64,000 nt of DNA, taken from Riptortus pedestris (taxonomy: Eukaryota > Arthropoda > Insecta > Hemiptera > Alydidae). Each line of letters starts with the position of its first letter. Position 1 is the stretch's first letter. Both the position numbers and the translations under genes were made by a program. The stretch spans positions 65,284,001-65,348,000 of the forward strand of contig CM032233.1 in assembly GCA_019009955.1 (NCBI GenBank), read 5' to 3'. This document shows positions 32,506 through 44,288 of the stretch, one piece after another. The notes under the pieces are model-generated. The model had not been told where the DNA came from and searched no databases. It saw only the letters and a list, made by a program, of their open reading frames with translations.

Positions 32506-33169
32506 CAAGGGGAGTGCACAGGCTTTCCCCCAACGATTTGAACGAAAAGTTTTTAGTGTTTAGAGAATTTTTTTATGACTAGAGCTAGAAAATTTTAAAT
32601 ATCTTTATTTATCGTAAATAAATAAATTGGTAAAGATAAAAAAAAGCGTTTAAAAATATTATTAAAATATCTGCGTTATTGTTGATAATTGTTATATACT
32701 TACATTTTCAATTAATAATATATTTTTGTATAATATTAAATATTTCCTTATACCAAGTACAGTTTTGACAGAAAGCATTCGACTTTTCTTTAAATATATG
32801 GAACACGCTAGAAATTAAAAAAAAAAACTTTTATTAATTTATTAATATTTAATAAACGCCCTAGAAGCAAAAAATGAAAGAAAAAATCCGGAAAAAATAG
32901 TCTATCCCGGCGAGTTTCGATCTCGAGATTTCCGACTACAAAAGAGAAACTGTATCCCCTGAGCCACGGTGTACTCGTTGAAGTGGCTTTCTTGAGAACA
33001 ACTCAAGATGTTCAGGCAAACTTTAACGATGTTTTTTTAGACGTAGGCTTGAGAAATGCCTTCTCTCACTTTAACAGAATTGGGTTTTTTAGTGGTTAGT
33101 ATCATAATGTACTAAACACTAAAAGAATTTCGTTCAAATCGGTGGGGCGAAGGCCGTGCACTCCCCTTG
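32506..33169. mobile_element. TIR element with TTA duplication, 664 bp MITE-like
   Basis: Inverted ends begin CAAGGGGAGTGCAC (perfect for 14 bp) and remain alignable for about 57 bp, to TTTTAGTGTTTA on both sides. TTA flanks both ends (32503-32505 and 33170-33172). A 3-bp TWA-type duplication is typical of PIF/Harbinger, but the ends do not let me exclude a CACTA-like or other superfamily. The interior is AT-rich, has no transposase, and holds a tRNA-like block at 32905-32985. Confidence 0.75.
32905..32985 (-). mobile_element. tRNA-like block inside the MITE
   Basis: On the minus strand, CCGTGGCTCAGGGGATAC fits an A-box and D-arm, and CGAG-ATCGAAA-CTCG forms a 4-bp stem with a 7-nt loop like a T-arm and B-box. 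No good acceptor or anticodon stem pairs, so it is either a SINE head inserted in the MITE or a captured tRNA pseudogene. Confidence 0.45.
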
Positions 33170-33344
33170 TTAGTCATTTTTAGTAATGAGATGTTTACTA
33201 ACGTAATACCTTAGCAAGAATATCGCATGGATAGAAGTGGGACGGAATTACTGAAGGACGAAAAGGAACGAATAAAAATAACTCCGTTAATATTCGAGTT
33301 ACAGAACAAAGTATAGTACAGTGATTGTTAAATGGTGTAATGTA

Positions 33345-33534
33345 ATTTAGTTCACGAGTTCGCTACCAGAGGGCTAGTGTGACAGCGTTTATCGGAGTCT
33401 TACGAATATATATATATCTGACGCCCGTCGGGATGACTAACGATTCTGACTCTCTTTGAACCCGTCTACAGCAAGCTGACACAGGGTGAATGACCCCATC
33501 AGTCTACTGGAGACAGCTTGTTTCCAAGGTCCGA
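33345..33534 (+). mobile_element. SINE (family 2), body fragment
   Basis: AGTTCACGAGTTCGCTACC, GGCTAGTGTGACAGC, CCCGTCTACAG and CATCAGTCTACTGGAGA match the body of the SINE at 52131-52580 in order. The tRNA-like head and the 3' end are missing. Confidence 0.65.
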
Positions 33535-33680
33535 CAAATGTTTATTGATCCTAACTAAGAAATAAACTACACGAGGTGTGCTCAAATTTATATATATATA
33601 TATCTTTTCTTAATATTTAAGCGTCCACAGTGTTTCTTCAATCGCAACCGGACTCAATATTTAAAGGATAGTTTATGCAA
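33535..33680 (+). mobile_element. Degenerate HINE-like 5' block
   Basis: CAAATGTTTATTGATCCTAA, then GTGCTCAAATTTATATATAT and AATCGCAACCGGACTCAATA, in family order. Confidence 0.5.
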
Positions 33681-34649
33681 TACTTTGAAACTGCCTTTAG
33701 GAAGGCACACACCAATAGTGGGACGATGAGAGGCTAGCCCAGGGCTACTTTGCTTCATAGCATGAGTAAAGACTAGCTGTGCCTAGGGATTCGCAAATGC
33801 AAGTACTATGGAGCTGTTTGCGGGAAAATATTTACTATGGTTGCGAAGACCAGATCCTAAAAGTTCTGAGGACCTGCTAATAAGAAAAATTAGAAAATAA
33901 GGATAGACCATATAATTTATTTTTATGCTAAAGCAAGTAATCAAATAAATGGGCTTAAGTTTCATTTCTCTTCTCAGCAGATTCATATTCCTGCTTAATT
34001 GAATAAAAAATAACCCCTCTGTCTATTTAAGGGGAATATTGAGCGGTACACACTCACTGGTTACTGATTGCATAAAATAAGCCTTTACCCTACGCAAATA
34101 AAATAGCCTATTCTCTTGAGAAATGATTGAGCTCTGGCTTATGAAAAGAAAAAAAATGGACCCTTAAATTTAATATCATAGCAATTTTTCTATGTTATAT
34201 TGACCTTAAGTGTGTACCTTGAGATGCAAAAATCTTTTTCCCTCTCCAACCATTTTTCCTCCATATCTAAAGTGGGTATCTTAATAGAAGTGTAGACTCA
34301 TATCATTATTTAAATTTTATACAAATTTCATATACGAGATATTATCCCTAATCCGTTTTAAGGAAACACTCAGTCGGGTGGATAGGAATAGGGGTAGATC
34401 AAGAACCTAGCTGCATCTGATTATCTCGTCACATAACATCGGATTAATCTTCTTTTTCATTAGGTAATGGAAGAGTTCCAGATCTTTATTAACTCTATCC
34501 AGTCTACGAGTTTAAACTTGACAATGTTTATAAACCTCGGTTCATGCTAGCACGAGAGGGAATTTGTAAAGACGAGAGCCAACTAATATATGTAAAACTT
34601 CTAAACGAACGTCACACACGATCAGTTTTGAACCAATCTACATAAAGAT
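33681..34649. other. Unassigned AT-rich DNA
   Basis: The 67-aa minus ORF at 33783-33986 has no recognisable motif. Confidence 0.5.
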
Positions 34650-35199
34650 AATTTCCATAGAATTATTTGAATGGTTAATAAATATAGGACTGTTTAATGC
34701 GATTTAAAGAGGGAGAATTTCGAAAATTCGGAGTATCTCCATTACTGTACGTCGGATCGCAACGTTTAATTTTCTATTAATGTTATATGTACATGTTTTC
34801 CCTATTGAGCTTGCTGAAATTGAATAAGGGGAGTGGGAAATTTTGAGAATTCGAAATATCTCTGGTATTATAGGTTAGATCCAAACAAATCTATAGAACC
34901 AATCTCATTTCAAATTTAGTTGCTTATAAATGATCTTATTTTCTCTATCATGAATATTAACCATGATATTTGCATTTTTTTAGTTTTCAGCGTTTTGTGA
35001 ACCCTCACTCCTATTCATACCATATTAACAATAAGCGGTTATATCATGAAACGTCTTATTTCAATATTAAATGCCAAATATTCTTTACATCAGGCCTAAA
35101 TTATGAGAGATACATGCAGATAAGTTGTTTGATAGCGTCATGAATTAAGATTTTATGATCTTGACTCAAACATGTTTATTTGATCTATACCATTCTCAA
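34650..35199 (+). mobile_element. Degenerate HINE-like copy with doubled core
   Basis: Two successive core blocks (34711-34800 and 34810-34900: GAATTTCGAAAATTCGGAG and TTTTGAGAATTCGAAATATC) are followed by 'catgaatattaaccatgata' and the distal region to TTATGAGAGATACATGC. It meets the next copy tail to tail at about 35200. Confidence 0.6.
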
Positions 35200-35700
35200 A
35201 TGTTCTTCACGCAGGGGCTGCTTTAACAAAGCAGATTTCCCACAAGCGTCACATATTTGCATTCATCTAAAAATGTAAATGATCAAGGAGAACAAAATTT
35301 GGTAAGTAGGCTTCAAATAAAGTGCTTCATAGTATAACAGGTTATTGTTAATATGACATAAGTAGGAGTGGGGGGGGGTTTACTTATAGCCGAAAACTGA
35401 AAAATGCAAGTACCCCCGTTAATAATCAACAAGCGAATAAAAGTACATAACAACATTTAAACAACATTACATTTTCAATAATAGTTAGTTTTATACGATA
35501 TTTCAATCCTACGGATAATAACGGAGATATTAAGATTTTTAGAAACTGCCCTTCTGAACCCCACCCCTCCCAATTGTCGGATTTCAGCCGTTAATGAACT
35601 TGATCTTGAATTTTACACGAAACGTTTAAATAACGAGTTTGGTAACTATAAAATAAAAATTGAGACCGCAAGAGCGTTAACAGACATATGTAAAGTTTTG
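35200..35700 (-). mobile_element. HINE-like element, subfamily C, 5'-truncated
   Basis: The 3' hairpin end (CTTCACGCAGGGGCTG) is at 35205. The distal part has the C-type deletion. A C-run complement (GGAGTGGGGGGGGGTTT) lies near 35370, and the core runs to 'gagcgttaacagacatatg', where the 5' block is lost. Confidence 0.75.
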
Positions 35701-36311
35701 TTTCAGACCTTATCTGGGCCCTCCCTCCTCCCCTCGCCCGCTGCCTTCTACTCATGGATTATTTTACATAGAAATAGGTAATATGTTGTGAGATGAGATC
35801 ATTATTTCGTTATTACTGAGTGAATTATTCGTACTTTCTTGGTTTCGGCTAGCAACCCCCAAATTCCGCTCATCGAATTTTAATTTAGAAAATATGTTTG
35901 TGATTTGTTTGTTGGATTTTGGGCAAATCACGGTCATCAATGCCCGACCGGGCATGAAAGGGGGGTTCTCGGCCGCATGTCTTGAAACCTACGTACCGGT
36001 ATCACAGGTATTCAATTCAACTATTAAAAATAAAATAATTTTTCAGACAAACTATTTAAATAAATGCTAAAAAAAAATCTATTAATTAGACTAAACCAAT
36101 GGACTATTAATATAAACAATGGAATTGGAGGTATTTAAAAAAAAAGAACAAAAAATTAAGACTATTAAATAAAAGAATAAAAATAAACATTAAATATAAA
36201 GCTTATTAAAATATATATTAAAATTACAACTATTAAAATTAAAACAATAAAGATAAACTTTAAAATTAAAATCATTAAAATAAACATTAACATTAAAACT
36301 CTTAAAAAAAC
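35701..36311. other. Unassigned, including an A-rich TTAAAAT tract
   Basis: 36120-36310 is a strongly biased run of 'attaaaataaacatt' variants, a decayed AT-rich simple repeat. The ORF at 36165-36458 is its translation. Confidence 0.5.
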
Positions 36312-36883
36312 ATTTAAGGCTGCGTAAACTAAGCAGTGCTGACGTGTATAACGTGAAGTTATACAATAGAGAAATCTCCGTACGAGAGCCGAACAGTTAC
36401 GGCAAATGGCCGAACTAGCTTTTGGGGGGAAATTCAGTCTTCCGTTATCGGCCCACAATTAATAACAATGCAAATATCTCGGTTAGTATTCAAGATAAAG
36501 AATAAGTGTATAGAACAATATTTATAGTACATTTAATTTACAATAAGATTGGTTCTATACAATGTTTTGATCCGACGCATGGTAACGGAGATATTTCAAA
36601 TTTTCGAAAATCCTCTAAACCCCTCCTCCCACTGGTCCGATTTGAGCCATTAACGAACTTCATCTGCCTTTTTGCATAAAACGTTTAAATAACGATCAAA
36701 TAAAAATTGCGACCGCTAGAGCGTTTACAGACAAATATATATATATATATATATATATAATTTTGAACGGACCTCATTTTCGTCATCTCCTGGGTAGGAT
36801 GGATGGACATTTGAAGAAAATTTGTCGAAAATCGCGTCACGAGTACGACCTCAATAGCTGATTTCCCTTAAGGGAAATCTGCT
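36312..36883 (-). mobile_element. HINE-like element, subfamily B, nearly full
   Basis: The last ~12 bp of the 3' terminus are missing (it starts AAGGCTGCGTAAACTAAGC). The 5' end GGGAAATCTGCT is perfect and (TA)n lies at 36737-36760. Confidence 0.8.
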
Positions 36884-36888
36884 TATAC

Positions 36889-36945
36889 GATCATTAGTCG
36901 GTCAACAATGATTTCCCGGGCATTGCCGGGTACCTTAGCTAGTGT
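36889..36945 (-). mobile_element. 5' tip of the tandem-unit repeat element
   Basis: Read on the minus strand it begins CTAGCTAAGGTACCCGGC and reaches GGGAAATCATTG, matching the start of 713-3092 for about 50 bp. Confidence 0.6.
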
Positions 36946-37320
36946 CCCATAAATAGTTGTATGGAGCTACCGCCGGCGGAGGGCATAATAAGGGCTTTGT
37001 GTTGAGTTGAATTTGGCGGAATGGCTGGGATATGAGGATGTTATATGAGAAGTGCTGTTCTCATCTGATGACAAAGGAGGAAGGGGCCTATTAGGTAATG
37101 GCTGTGTCGGCAAGACCATATGCGGCACCTTAATATTTTTATGCTCTCCCCCCCCCCTACTCAGATCTATGAACTAGCTTATGGGATGGCGGGAAGTCCA
37201 TCTACTGCAATATATGAGCATACTATAAACGTGGTCATTTTACAAGATACTAGTCAGATGTAATACATTGGATTCTCTCTCTTCTAAGTAAGTTTATTGT
37301 AACTTCAACTATCTAACTAT
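36946..37320. other. Unassigned spacer
   Basis: Mixed composition, no family recognised. There is a C-run at 37149-37158. Confidence 0.45.
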
Positions 37321-38036
37321 ATGCAACTGTAATTATTTCTCCTAAATTATAATGTTTCCTTCGCTTCTCACTATTATCATAATCAGACTTATTGATTAAC
37401 TCCTTCAATTTTATTTTCTCAAATATTTTGTAATTATAGTTTCATTTATAATTTTAGCAAATATCCCTTAAGGTGAATCAGCTATGTTTTCATGACGAGC
37501 TTTCCGAAAGATTTCTTCAAATGTCCATCGATCCAACCCAGGAAGTGACGAAAATGAGGTCCGTTTAAAAGTGTGTGTGTGTGTGTGCGTGTAATTTATA
37601 TGTCTGTTGCCGCTCTAGTGGTCACAACATTTGTCTGTTCGCTACCAAAATCGATATATAAGCGTTACATGTAAAACTTAAGATAAATTTCGTTAACGGC
37701 TGAAATCGGACCGGGGGATGGAGGACGTTGGAGAGGTATACGCAAATTTAAAAAATCTCTGTTACTATTACTGTTCGGATCAAAACATTTAATAGAACCA
37801 ATCTTAATACAAAATTAATTTTCTATAAATATTGTTATATATATGCAACTGTAATTATATCTCTTAAATTATAATGTTTCCTTCGCTTCTCACTATTATC
37901 ATCATCACACTTGTTGATTAACCCCTTCAATTTTATTTTCTCAAATATTTCGTAATTTTAGTTTCATTTATAATTTTAGCAAATGTCCATTGAAGAGCTT
38001 TCCGAAAGATTTCTTCAAATATCCATCGATCCTACC
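37321..38036 (+). repeat. Local ~530-bp duplication including a HINE
   Basis: ATGCAACTGTAATTAT begins at 37321 and again at 37853. After each start the same ~130 bp follow (TGTTTCCTTCGCTTCTCACT), and both then enter HINE sequence at TTTTAGCAAAT. The HINE in the first unit (37456-37850) is a 5' half with a (GT)n microsatellite. In the second unit (37976-38036) it is reduced to about 60 bp. Many substitutions separate the units, so the duplication is not recent. Confidence 0.75.
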
Positions 38037-38556
38037 CTAATAGATCTAATAGATAAATCAACTTTTAAATTCACGTGATGTGACCAATTCACCCTCGTTG
38101 AGAGGGCGAGAGAAAGTGCTGAATTTAAATCACAAAACTAACCTTCATGTTGAAATGTTGAAGGTATGAATGCTTAGAATCCTTCCGTAGTTCATCCCCT
38201 AGAGCTGCAGGGAACAAGTGCCTGGATTGGATGTTGCACCCTAAAAAAGTAATGAAATATAAATTAATTTATCATAGCAGTATTTTTAATATTAAGGTTT
38301 TCCTCAATAGGCGAAAATGACCCTTCTTTTTACTAATGAAAAATGGGACTGCGTTTTACTATCTACTCCGAAGAATGAGATGCATAGTAATAGCGAAAAG
38401 TTGCAGTTATCAGATTTTAATGGAATTATCTGTCTTGATACTCCCAGGACCCATTTCGACTAATTTCGGAGTGTCGTCTGTAATTCTGATTCAAAAATGG
38501 CTATTCTTAGGATATTGAAATTTCATATTTAGGATTGCTATTCCCCTTCTCTTTTT
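38037..38556. other. Unassigned DNA
   Basis: The 60-aa plus ORF at 38336-38518 has no recognisable motif. Confidence 0.5.
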
Positions 38557-38674
38557 TGACGATTTCCCTTAAGGGAAATCAGCTATTGAGGTCGTACTCA
38601 TGATGCGATTTTCGAAAAATTTATTCAAATGTCCATCGATCCTACCCATGAGATGACGAAAATGAGGTCCGTTC

Positions 38675-38748
<74 letters not shown>

Positions 38749-38858
38749 CTGTTAACGTTCTAACGGTCGCAATTGTTGTTTGATCGTTACCAAACTCGAT
38801 ATTTAAACGTTTTATGCAAAAAGACAGATCATGTTCGTTAATGGCTGAAATCGGACCA
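38557..38858 (+). mobile_element. HINE-like 5' half
   Basis: GATTTCCCTTAAGGGAAATC, a clean 5' block, (TA)n at 38681-38743, and the core to AATCGGACCAGG. It then switches at CCAGGAGA into a second copy. Confidence 0.8.
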
Positions 38859-38888
38859 GGAGACGACGAAAATGAGGTCCGTTTAAAA

Positions 38889-38959
<71 letters not shown>

Positions 38960-39195
38960 CTGTTGCCGCTCTAGTGGTCACAATATTTGTTTGATCGCTA
39001 CCGAAATCGATATATATTAGCGTTTCATGTAAAACTTAAGATAAAGTTCGTTAACGGCTGAAATGAGAGCGGGGATGGAGGAGGTTGGAGAGGTATACGC
39101 AAATTTAAAATATATCTGTTACTATTAATCGGATCGGAACATTTTATAGAACCAATCTTAATGCAAAATTAATTTTCTATAAATATCGTTATAAT
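38859..39195 (+). mobile_element. Second HINE-like piece joined at a microhomology
   Basis: It starts GAGACGACGAAAATGAGGTC, i.e. in the 5' block just before the microsatellite, and has (GT)(TA)n at 38889-38957. It resembles the 37456 copy (CTGTTGCCGCTCTAGTGGTC, GGAGAGGTATACGCAAATTT). The join lies at CCAGGAGA, which occurs in both the core and the 5' block, suggesting a recombinant. Confidence 0.75.
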
Positions 39196-40380
39196 AATTT
39201 TTTCTCCGTCTGCACCTTCGAAGAAATTCATGGTATTGGAATTATTGCCATGTTGGATAAATCCATGTATCCCATGTATCGTCAGAAAAGCTAAATCAAG
39301 AACCAGTAGGATCTGAATAATAGCAAAACATCTCCAAGATAGCCTGTCAAATAAGAGGTCTGAGAGTCTGAAATTATTTACTCCTATAAACCGTACATTA
39401 ATATAACAATATACCTATTTGTCCTAGAAATAATGAAATTTCAGTTTGTATTTCAATTCATAACTCAAAAATATTGTACATTTATTTGACAATTGTATCA
39501 AACCTGTTGCCTTCAAGAATATTTTTAATTATGAAAATTCAATTACTCCAGCCTAAATTTTCTTTTAAAATGCTAGAAATAATGTAATAAATTATAATTT
39601 CTTACTCTAATAGTCTCTTACAATCTTAACCAAATTGGCGATGATTTACCAAAAGCCGTTAAGATTTAAAATGGTTACAGTCAACTACCTTAATTAGCAC
39701 ATTTGGAAATGGCAAAATATTGTAAATATATTAAATTACATATAATATTACATATTGCTCTGCATATTCCAGAGATATATTAAATTATTTCTTAGCGATT
39801 AGTTATGACGATTAATATAGGTTCGACCAAGACTAAAAGGTTCACTCCTATTTTAAGGATTTAAAATGCACATTTTGAAGTCAGTCAGTAGGTGGTATTT
39901 GTTTAGAATCCAAAATTGTAGGCCTATGTTACATTATGCCCCATTTTTTGGATTTCATATTTTCACGAAATTAACGACCCAGTAATGCAGCTCTTCATAA
40001 TATGCGCTAAAGTGGAAAGGAACTCTTAATACACACACTGGAGAAAAACTGAAGGAACTTTGATCTGAAAGTATCATGAATTTAACATATAAAAATTTAA
40101 ATAACGTATAAAATATAACGAACTTCTGATTAGTAGAATAAAATGAAGCTGAAATACAATCCATAAGTAACATCAAATTTTAATTAATTTTTTTTCCCGA
40201 AATGAACTAAATTCATATTCAAAATTAATCTGGTCTTACAGATAAATCACTCTCGAGCGTGTTAAGATTTATTGTTCTCTGAAAAATGAAATCGTAATCC
40301 CATTTTGAGCAAGAGTAAAAGATTGTTTGTTGATGATTGTGATTAGGACAATTCAGTAAGAAGCAAAACCTCTTATTTAA
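39196..40380. other. Unassigned AT-rich DNA
   Basis: The 73-aa minus ORF at 39955-40176 has no recognisable motif. No repeat family was identified. Confidence 0.5.
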
Positions 40381-40384
40381 AAAT

Positions 40385-40620
40385 TATGAAGTTGAGGAGG
40401 GGTAGGGGTTGGAACCATTCTTCTAATTATTATCTGGCTTTAACTAACTCTCCTGCAATTAAAACTTTGCTTGATTCTGCACCCACAAAGTGCTCTTTAC
40501 TCCCCAACACGATCGCCCTATCTTCACTTCTACAAACCACTCTTGTTTTCTTTATTTTATCTCTTCTGACTTCTTTAATTTCCTTTTTATATACTTATTG
40601 TTTAAACTTCAAATATTGAG
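40385..40620 (+). repeat. Dispersed repeat, copy 1 (unknown class)
   Basis: CTGGCTTTAACTAACTCTCC is followed by TGCAATTAAAA, a Ser/Pro-biased pyrimidine-rich stretch and TTCTTTAATTTCC. The same order is seen at 47626-47880. The 77-aa ORF here is not shared between the copies. Confidence 0.5.
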
Positions 40621-40849
40621 AGGGTCTACTAAAGAGCATAAAACTCCCCTATAAATATTTTATTATACATGAAGGGAAAAAAAATCAGATAGTTAATAAT
40701 TTGTTTTCTTGTGTTGCTTTATGTTTGAGTGGTTTGACCAATTTATGAAAGTCAAATTATACACACATTTTATGTGTCTAATATTTGGGAAATGCTTTAG
40801 CGGTGTACAATTAACATTATAAGTGGTGAGAAGCTTTATATATATATAC

Positions 40850-41955
40850 ACTAGCTAAGGCTTCGCTCGGGAAATCATTGAGGGTATTTTTATAGCAAGG
40901 CTTCCATGTGTACAATTATACTTTCTGTCTGGGCTTATTATTTTTCCATAAGGGTAACTGTGGGGGCTTAAAGAATAGAAAATTTAATTAAAAAGAGTAA
41001 ATGAAAATGAGTTCCCAATCAATCCCTCTTTACTGTTTGACATACCGTGAATAATTCAAATCATGAACATGGATAGCATTTATTATAATGAAATAGTATC
41101 TATAATTCACATATTTTCTGTCAAACCCTCTCCGTGCACACATAGTTCAGAAATAGTCAGTTATAAGTAGAAAGAAATTCTAATAGTGCCAGAATTTAAC
41201 AGGAAATAAGTAAATACAATTAACTGTGTGGGCGGGCCTCCGTGCGACTTTCCCTTCCGCTTGAGATTTATAACCTCACTAATACGAATTATACATAGAA
41301 CTACCATATAAGTCGAAAAACAACATTATCACGCCTATAACAAATAAACATTAATTAGTACTAATACAATTGGTTACCCCAGCTATAGTTTTAGCGAATA
41401 CCTCGTTTATACTTTGTTAAACGACAAAAGTGGATACATCAAAAGTTATTCTAAATAACAAATAAAAACCTTCTGTAATGTGCATGAGATAACAGGCTTC
41501 CCGGATAACCCCCGTGTCATCCACATAAATTTTAACATAGCTTATGTTCATGGAGGAGAGGATCCTAATTCACATACCGAGTTTTGTTTTATCGGGTTGT
41601 TTTTTACGCCAAATAACATTGTTGACTTCCGCTATAGGTTTTAGCGTATATCTCGTTTATACTTCAGTATACGAAAAAAGTATACGTATATAACAAAAGC
41701 TACTTTAAATAACCCAATAAGCAATGTATGTTACGTGCATCCGTTGAAAACCCAATGGGAAACGGAATATCGCAATTTTTAATTTCAGGCCTCCCTTATA
41801 ACCCCCACTTCCGTTTGAACCTATAAATTTTAATACAGCTTATAATCATGGATGAATTAATGCTAATTCACATACCGAGTTTTGTTAAATTCGGTTCAAT
41901 CATTAGTACCCAACAAAATAGTTAGCTCCCGCTTCAGTTTTTGGTGTATATCTCG
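40850..41955 (+). mobile_element. Tandem-unit repeat element, shortened copy
   Basis: The head begins CTAGCTAAGGCTTCGCTCGG and is reduced to about 0.5 kb. Two to three tandem units start near 41383, 41630 and 41930, and the last is cut by (TA)n at 41956. Confidence 0.65.

Positions 41956-42006
<51 letters not shown>
41956..42006. repeat. (TA)n microsatellite
   Basis: About 50 bp of TA dinucleotides ending the repeat element. Confidence 0.95.
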
Positions 42007-42012
<6 letters not shown>

Positions 42013-42159
42013 TTTCCCCTCCACAATTTCGCCATTAAAGGGTAGTATATTTTCTGTGCGCACCGCCCATGAACGGTATTTTGTACCTTATAATCATGTA
42101 TATATTAATTGTGTTAACAATTATTTTCTCATTACTCTTTATAATAAAGGCTAAATTCA

Positions 42160-42500
42160 TTCATTTATTCATATAGAGTAGAATAATACAAGTAAAATTA
42201 CAATGAAATAAGTTTATAAAATTGCAAAACACAATTCCTGGCAACAATAATTAGTGCAGTCTTGATACAGGAACTATTTTGGAAATAATTACTGGATTTT
42301 TGGGATTCCCTTTTTCCTGCTTGTCTTAGTATTGAGATCAATCCTTCTCTTTAATTGTCCGTAATTTGGCAATCAACAATTAGGTGTACGTAAATTTGTT
42401 CACTGTGATTGTCACATGAGCAAATGTTAGTTTCGGTTCTTTAATTCTCTGCAAGTAGGAATTAGTTGAGAAGTGCCTGTAAGTAGTTGTGTAAGATCAA
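42160..42500 (-). pseudogene. LINE C-terminal remnant, R1/Jockey type
   Basis: Minus-strand pieces read GHFSTNSYLQRIKEPKLTF near 42480-42420 and, one frame away, SCDNHSEQIYVHLIVDC near 42420-42370. This is the pattern 'tGHg.f..YL.r......C.C...e...Hl...C' at the C-terminus of R1- and Jockey-type LINEs (end of the RNase H-like or zinc-knuckle region). One frameshift and later stops kill it. Confidence 0.55.
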
Positions 42501-42697
42501 ATAATGTTGGGTTTTTGTGTTATTTATTTTATAAAATATTTCAGACGTTCGCCTTCTAAAGTTGATCCCCATCTTAAATGCTACATCTCATTTGTTTTTT
42601 CTCTAAAATAGTTATCAGATGTAATTTTGTAATATTATTGTTCAAAATTACATCTAATTGTTGTTGTTATCGGTACTATGTGTGATTTTACGCATTT

Positions 42698-42700
<3 letters not shown>

Positions 42701-42750
<50 letters not shown>
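42701..42750. repeat. (TA)n microsatellite
   Basis: About 50 bp of TA dinucleotides, not obviously in a HINE. Confidence 0.95.
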
Positions 42751-42752
<2 letters not shown>

Positions 42753-43460
42753 TTTTATATATTTTTGCTCATTTTAAGATAGTTTTTGGGAAATGCCTAT
42801 GTCCACTTTTGCAAATTAACCTCACTTTTTGTTATTTTAGTAAAACATAATATCTTTATATAGTGTCCAGAGAAAAACTAAGTAAAATAAAGCCAAAATT
42901 GGAAGGGCGTGTAATGAGAGCTTAAAGGATGAGGTGGAATTTGGCCCCAAGGGAAAAACTCAGGACGCTAGCAGGTCCAGGATGACTCAAGTTTTTAATT
43001 GCAGATTTAGTAAAGCCAGCTACTAATTACAAGAATGTATCAGAACCTATGAAGCCGGTTCAAAATTCAACGTAGAAATATTTAATATATCACTGGACTT
43101 TAATTTATATATTTATTTTATTTTTAAGAGCTTCGTAACGAAGGCGATGTTACTTGGTTAAATAAAAAAAAGAAGAAAAAAATGTAATTATTAATAGAAG
43201 AGTACAATACGCAACTTATAGAACAAAAACACAACCAAATAGTAAATAAAAATACGGAAAAAGAATAATATTAAACAAAAACTCAGAACACAATGGAAAA
43301 ACTAAAATATCAAATACATTTAGAAACAATAAATAGATGAATAAAATTAAATTATATGGTAATAAACATTAGAATAATTATCAAAGTTTAAATAACTGAT
43401 TTAATAGATTAAAAAAAAACACGTTTCTATGATATAAACTAAAAAAAAAAACTCTCTGAA

Positions 43461-43513
<53 letters not shown>

Positions 43514-43807
43514 CGTGCACACACACACACACATACACGCGTGCGCGGAATTGTAAAATTATTGAATTTTTGTATCAAAATGTTCAGTGAAATTTTAAAA
43601 TCAAAGCATATTGGAGCAAAATATTCGTGTATATGGTTGTGTTTTTTAAGTGCCGAATAATTATGGGTGTGTGTGCTACCTTCAGGCAGTAAGTCTTGCA
43701 AGTCATGAGGTTTCTTTAAACGTTCACGTTTCCTGGAGTCTGTAAGTATGTGATTTTTAGAAAGAGGTACATTTCAAATGTTGTATTATTCCAATTACCA
43801 ATTGAAA
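42751..43807. other. Unassigned AT-rich DNA with a CA repeat
   Basis: It contains (CA)n with CG interruptions at 43465-43538. The 106-aa minus ORF at 43381-43701 is mostly translated CA repeat. Confidence 0.5.
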
Positions 43808-43857
43808 TAAAACGGTCATGAGTATGACCTCAATGGCTGATTTCCCTTAATCTGCTA
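43808..43857 (-). mobile_element. Short HINE-like 5' end
   Basis: GGTCATGAGTATGACCTCAA, then GCTGATTTCCCTTAATCTGC: the last 50 bp of the 5' end only. Confidence 0.65.
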
Positions 43858-44244
43858 AAACACTTATTTATGAACAAAATTCATTGTTAATTTAAAATTA
43901 AACAAATGGAAAATTTATTAATAATAATTCATTACCCCAACATTATATACACAATGCCCAAGAAAAGGTAGGTACAAGAGGAGTTAAGAAAATAACAAGT
44001 AGGACCAAACTAGATAAGTGAAGGTAAATGTTAACTCATTTATTATTGATCACTTACTTACTTGGATTATCCTATCTCCATAATGAATTCTATCAGAATC
44101 ACCATTAGGAAAAGAATGAATGCCTGAATAACCATTTTCTATATTTCCTGCTTAGCACTGCCTAAGCTTATTACGCCGAGCTTCAAATTTCTCAGTTTCT
44201 TTTTTCTTATCAAATTCTACTCTAGGAATGTAATCATTTTCAAT

Positions 44245-44288
<44 letters not shown>

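Noticed and set aside
32905..32985. A functional tRNA gene on the minus strand inside the MITE
   Set aside because: The T-arm is good but the rest of the cloverleaf does not form.
33345..33534. rRNA or snRNA gene because of the GC-richer, structured look
   Set aside because: The same sequence forms the body of the SINE at 52131-52580, so it is a mobile family.
43381..43701. 106-aa ORF rich in Cys-Val
   Set aside because: Its middle is a translated (CA)n repeat with CG interruptions; no domain in the remainder.
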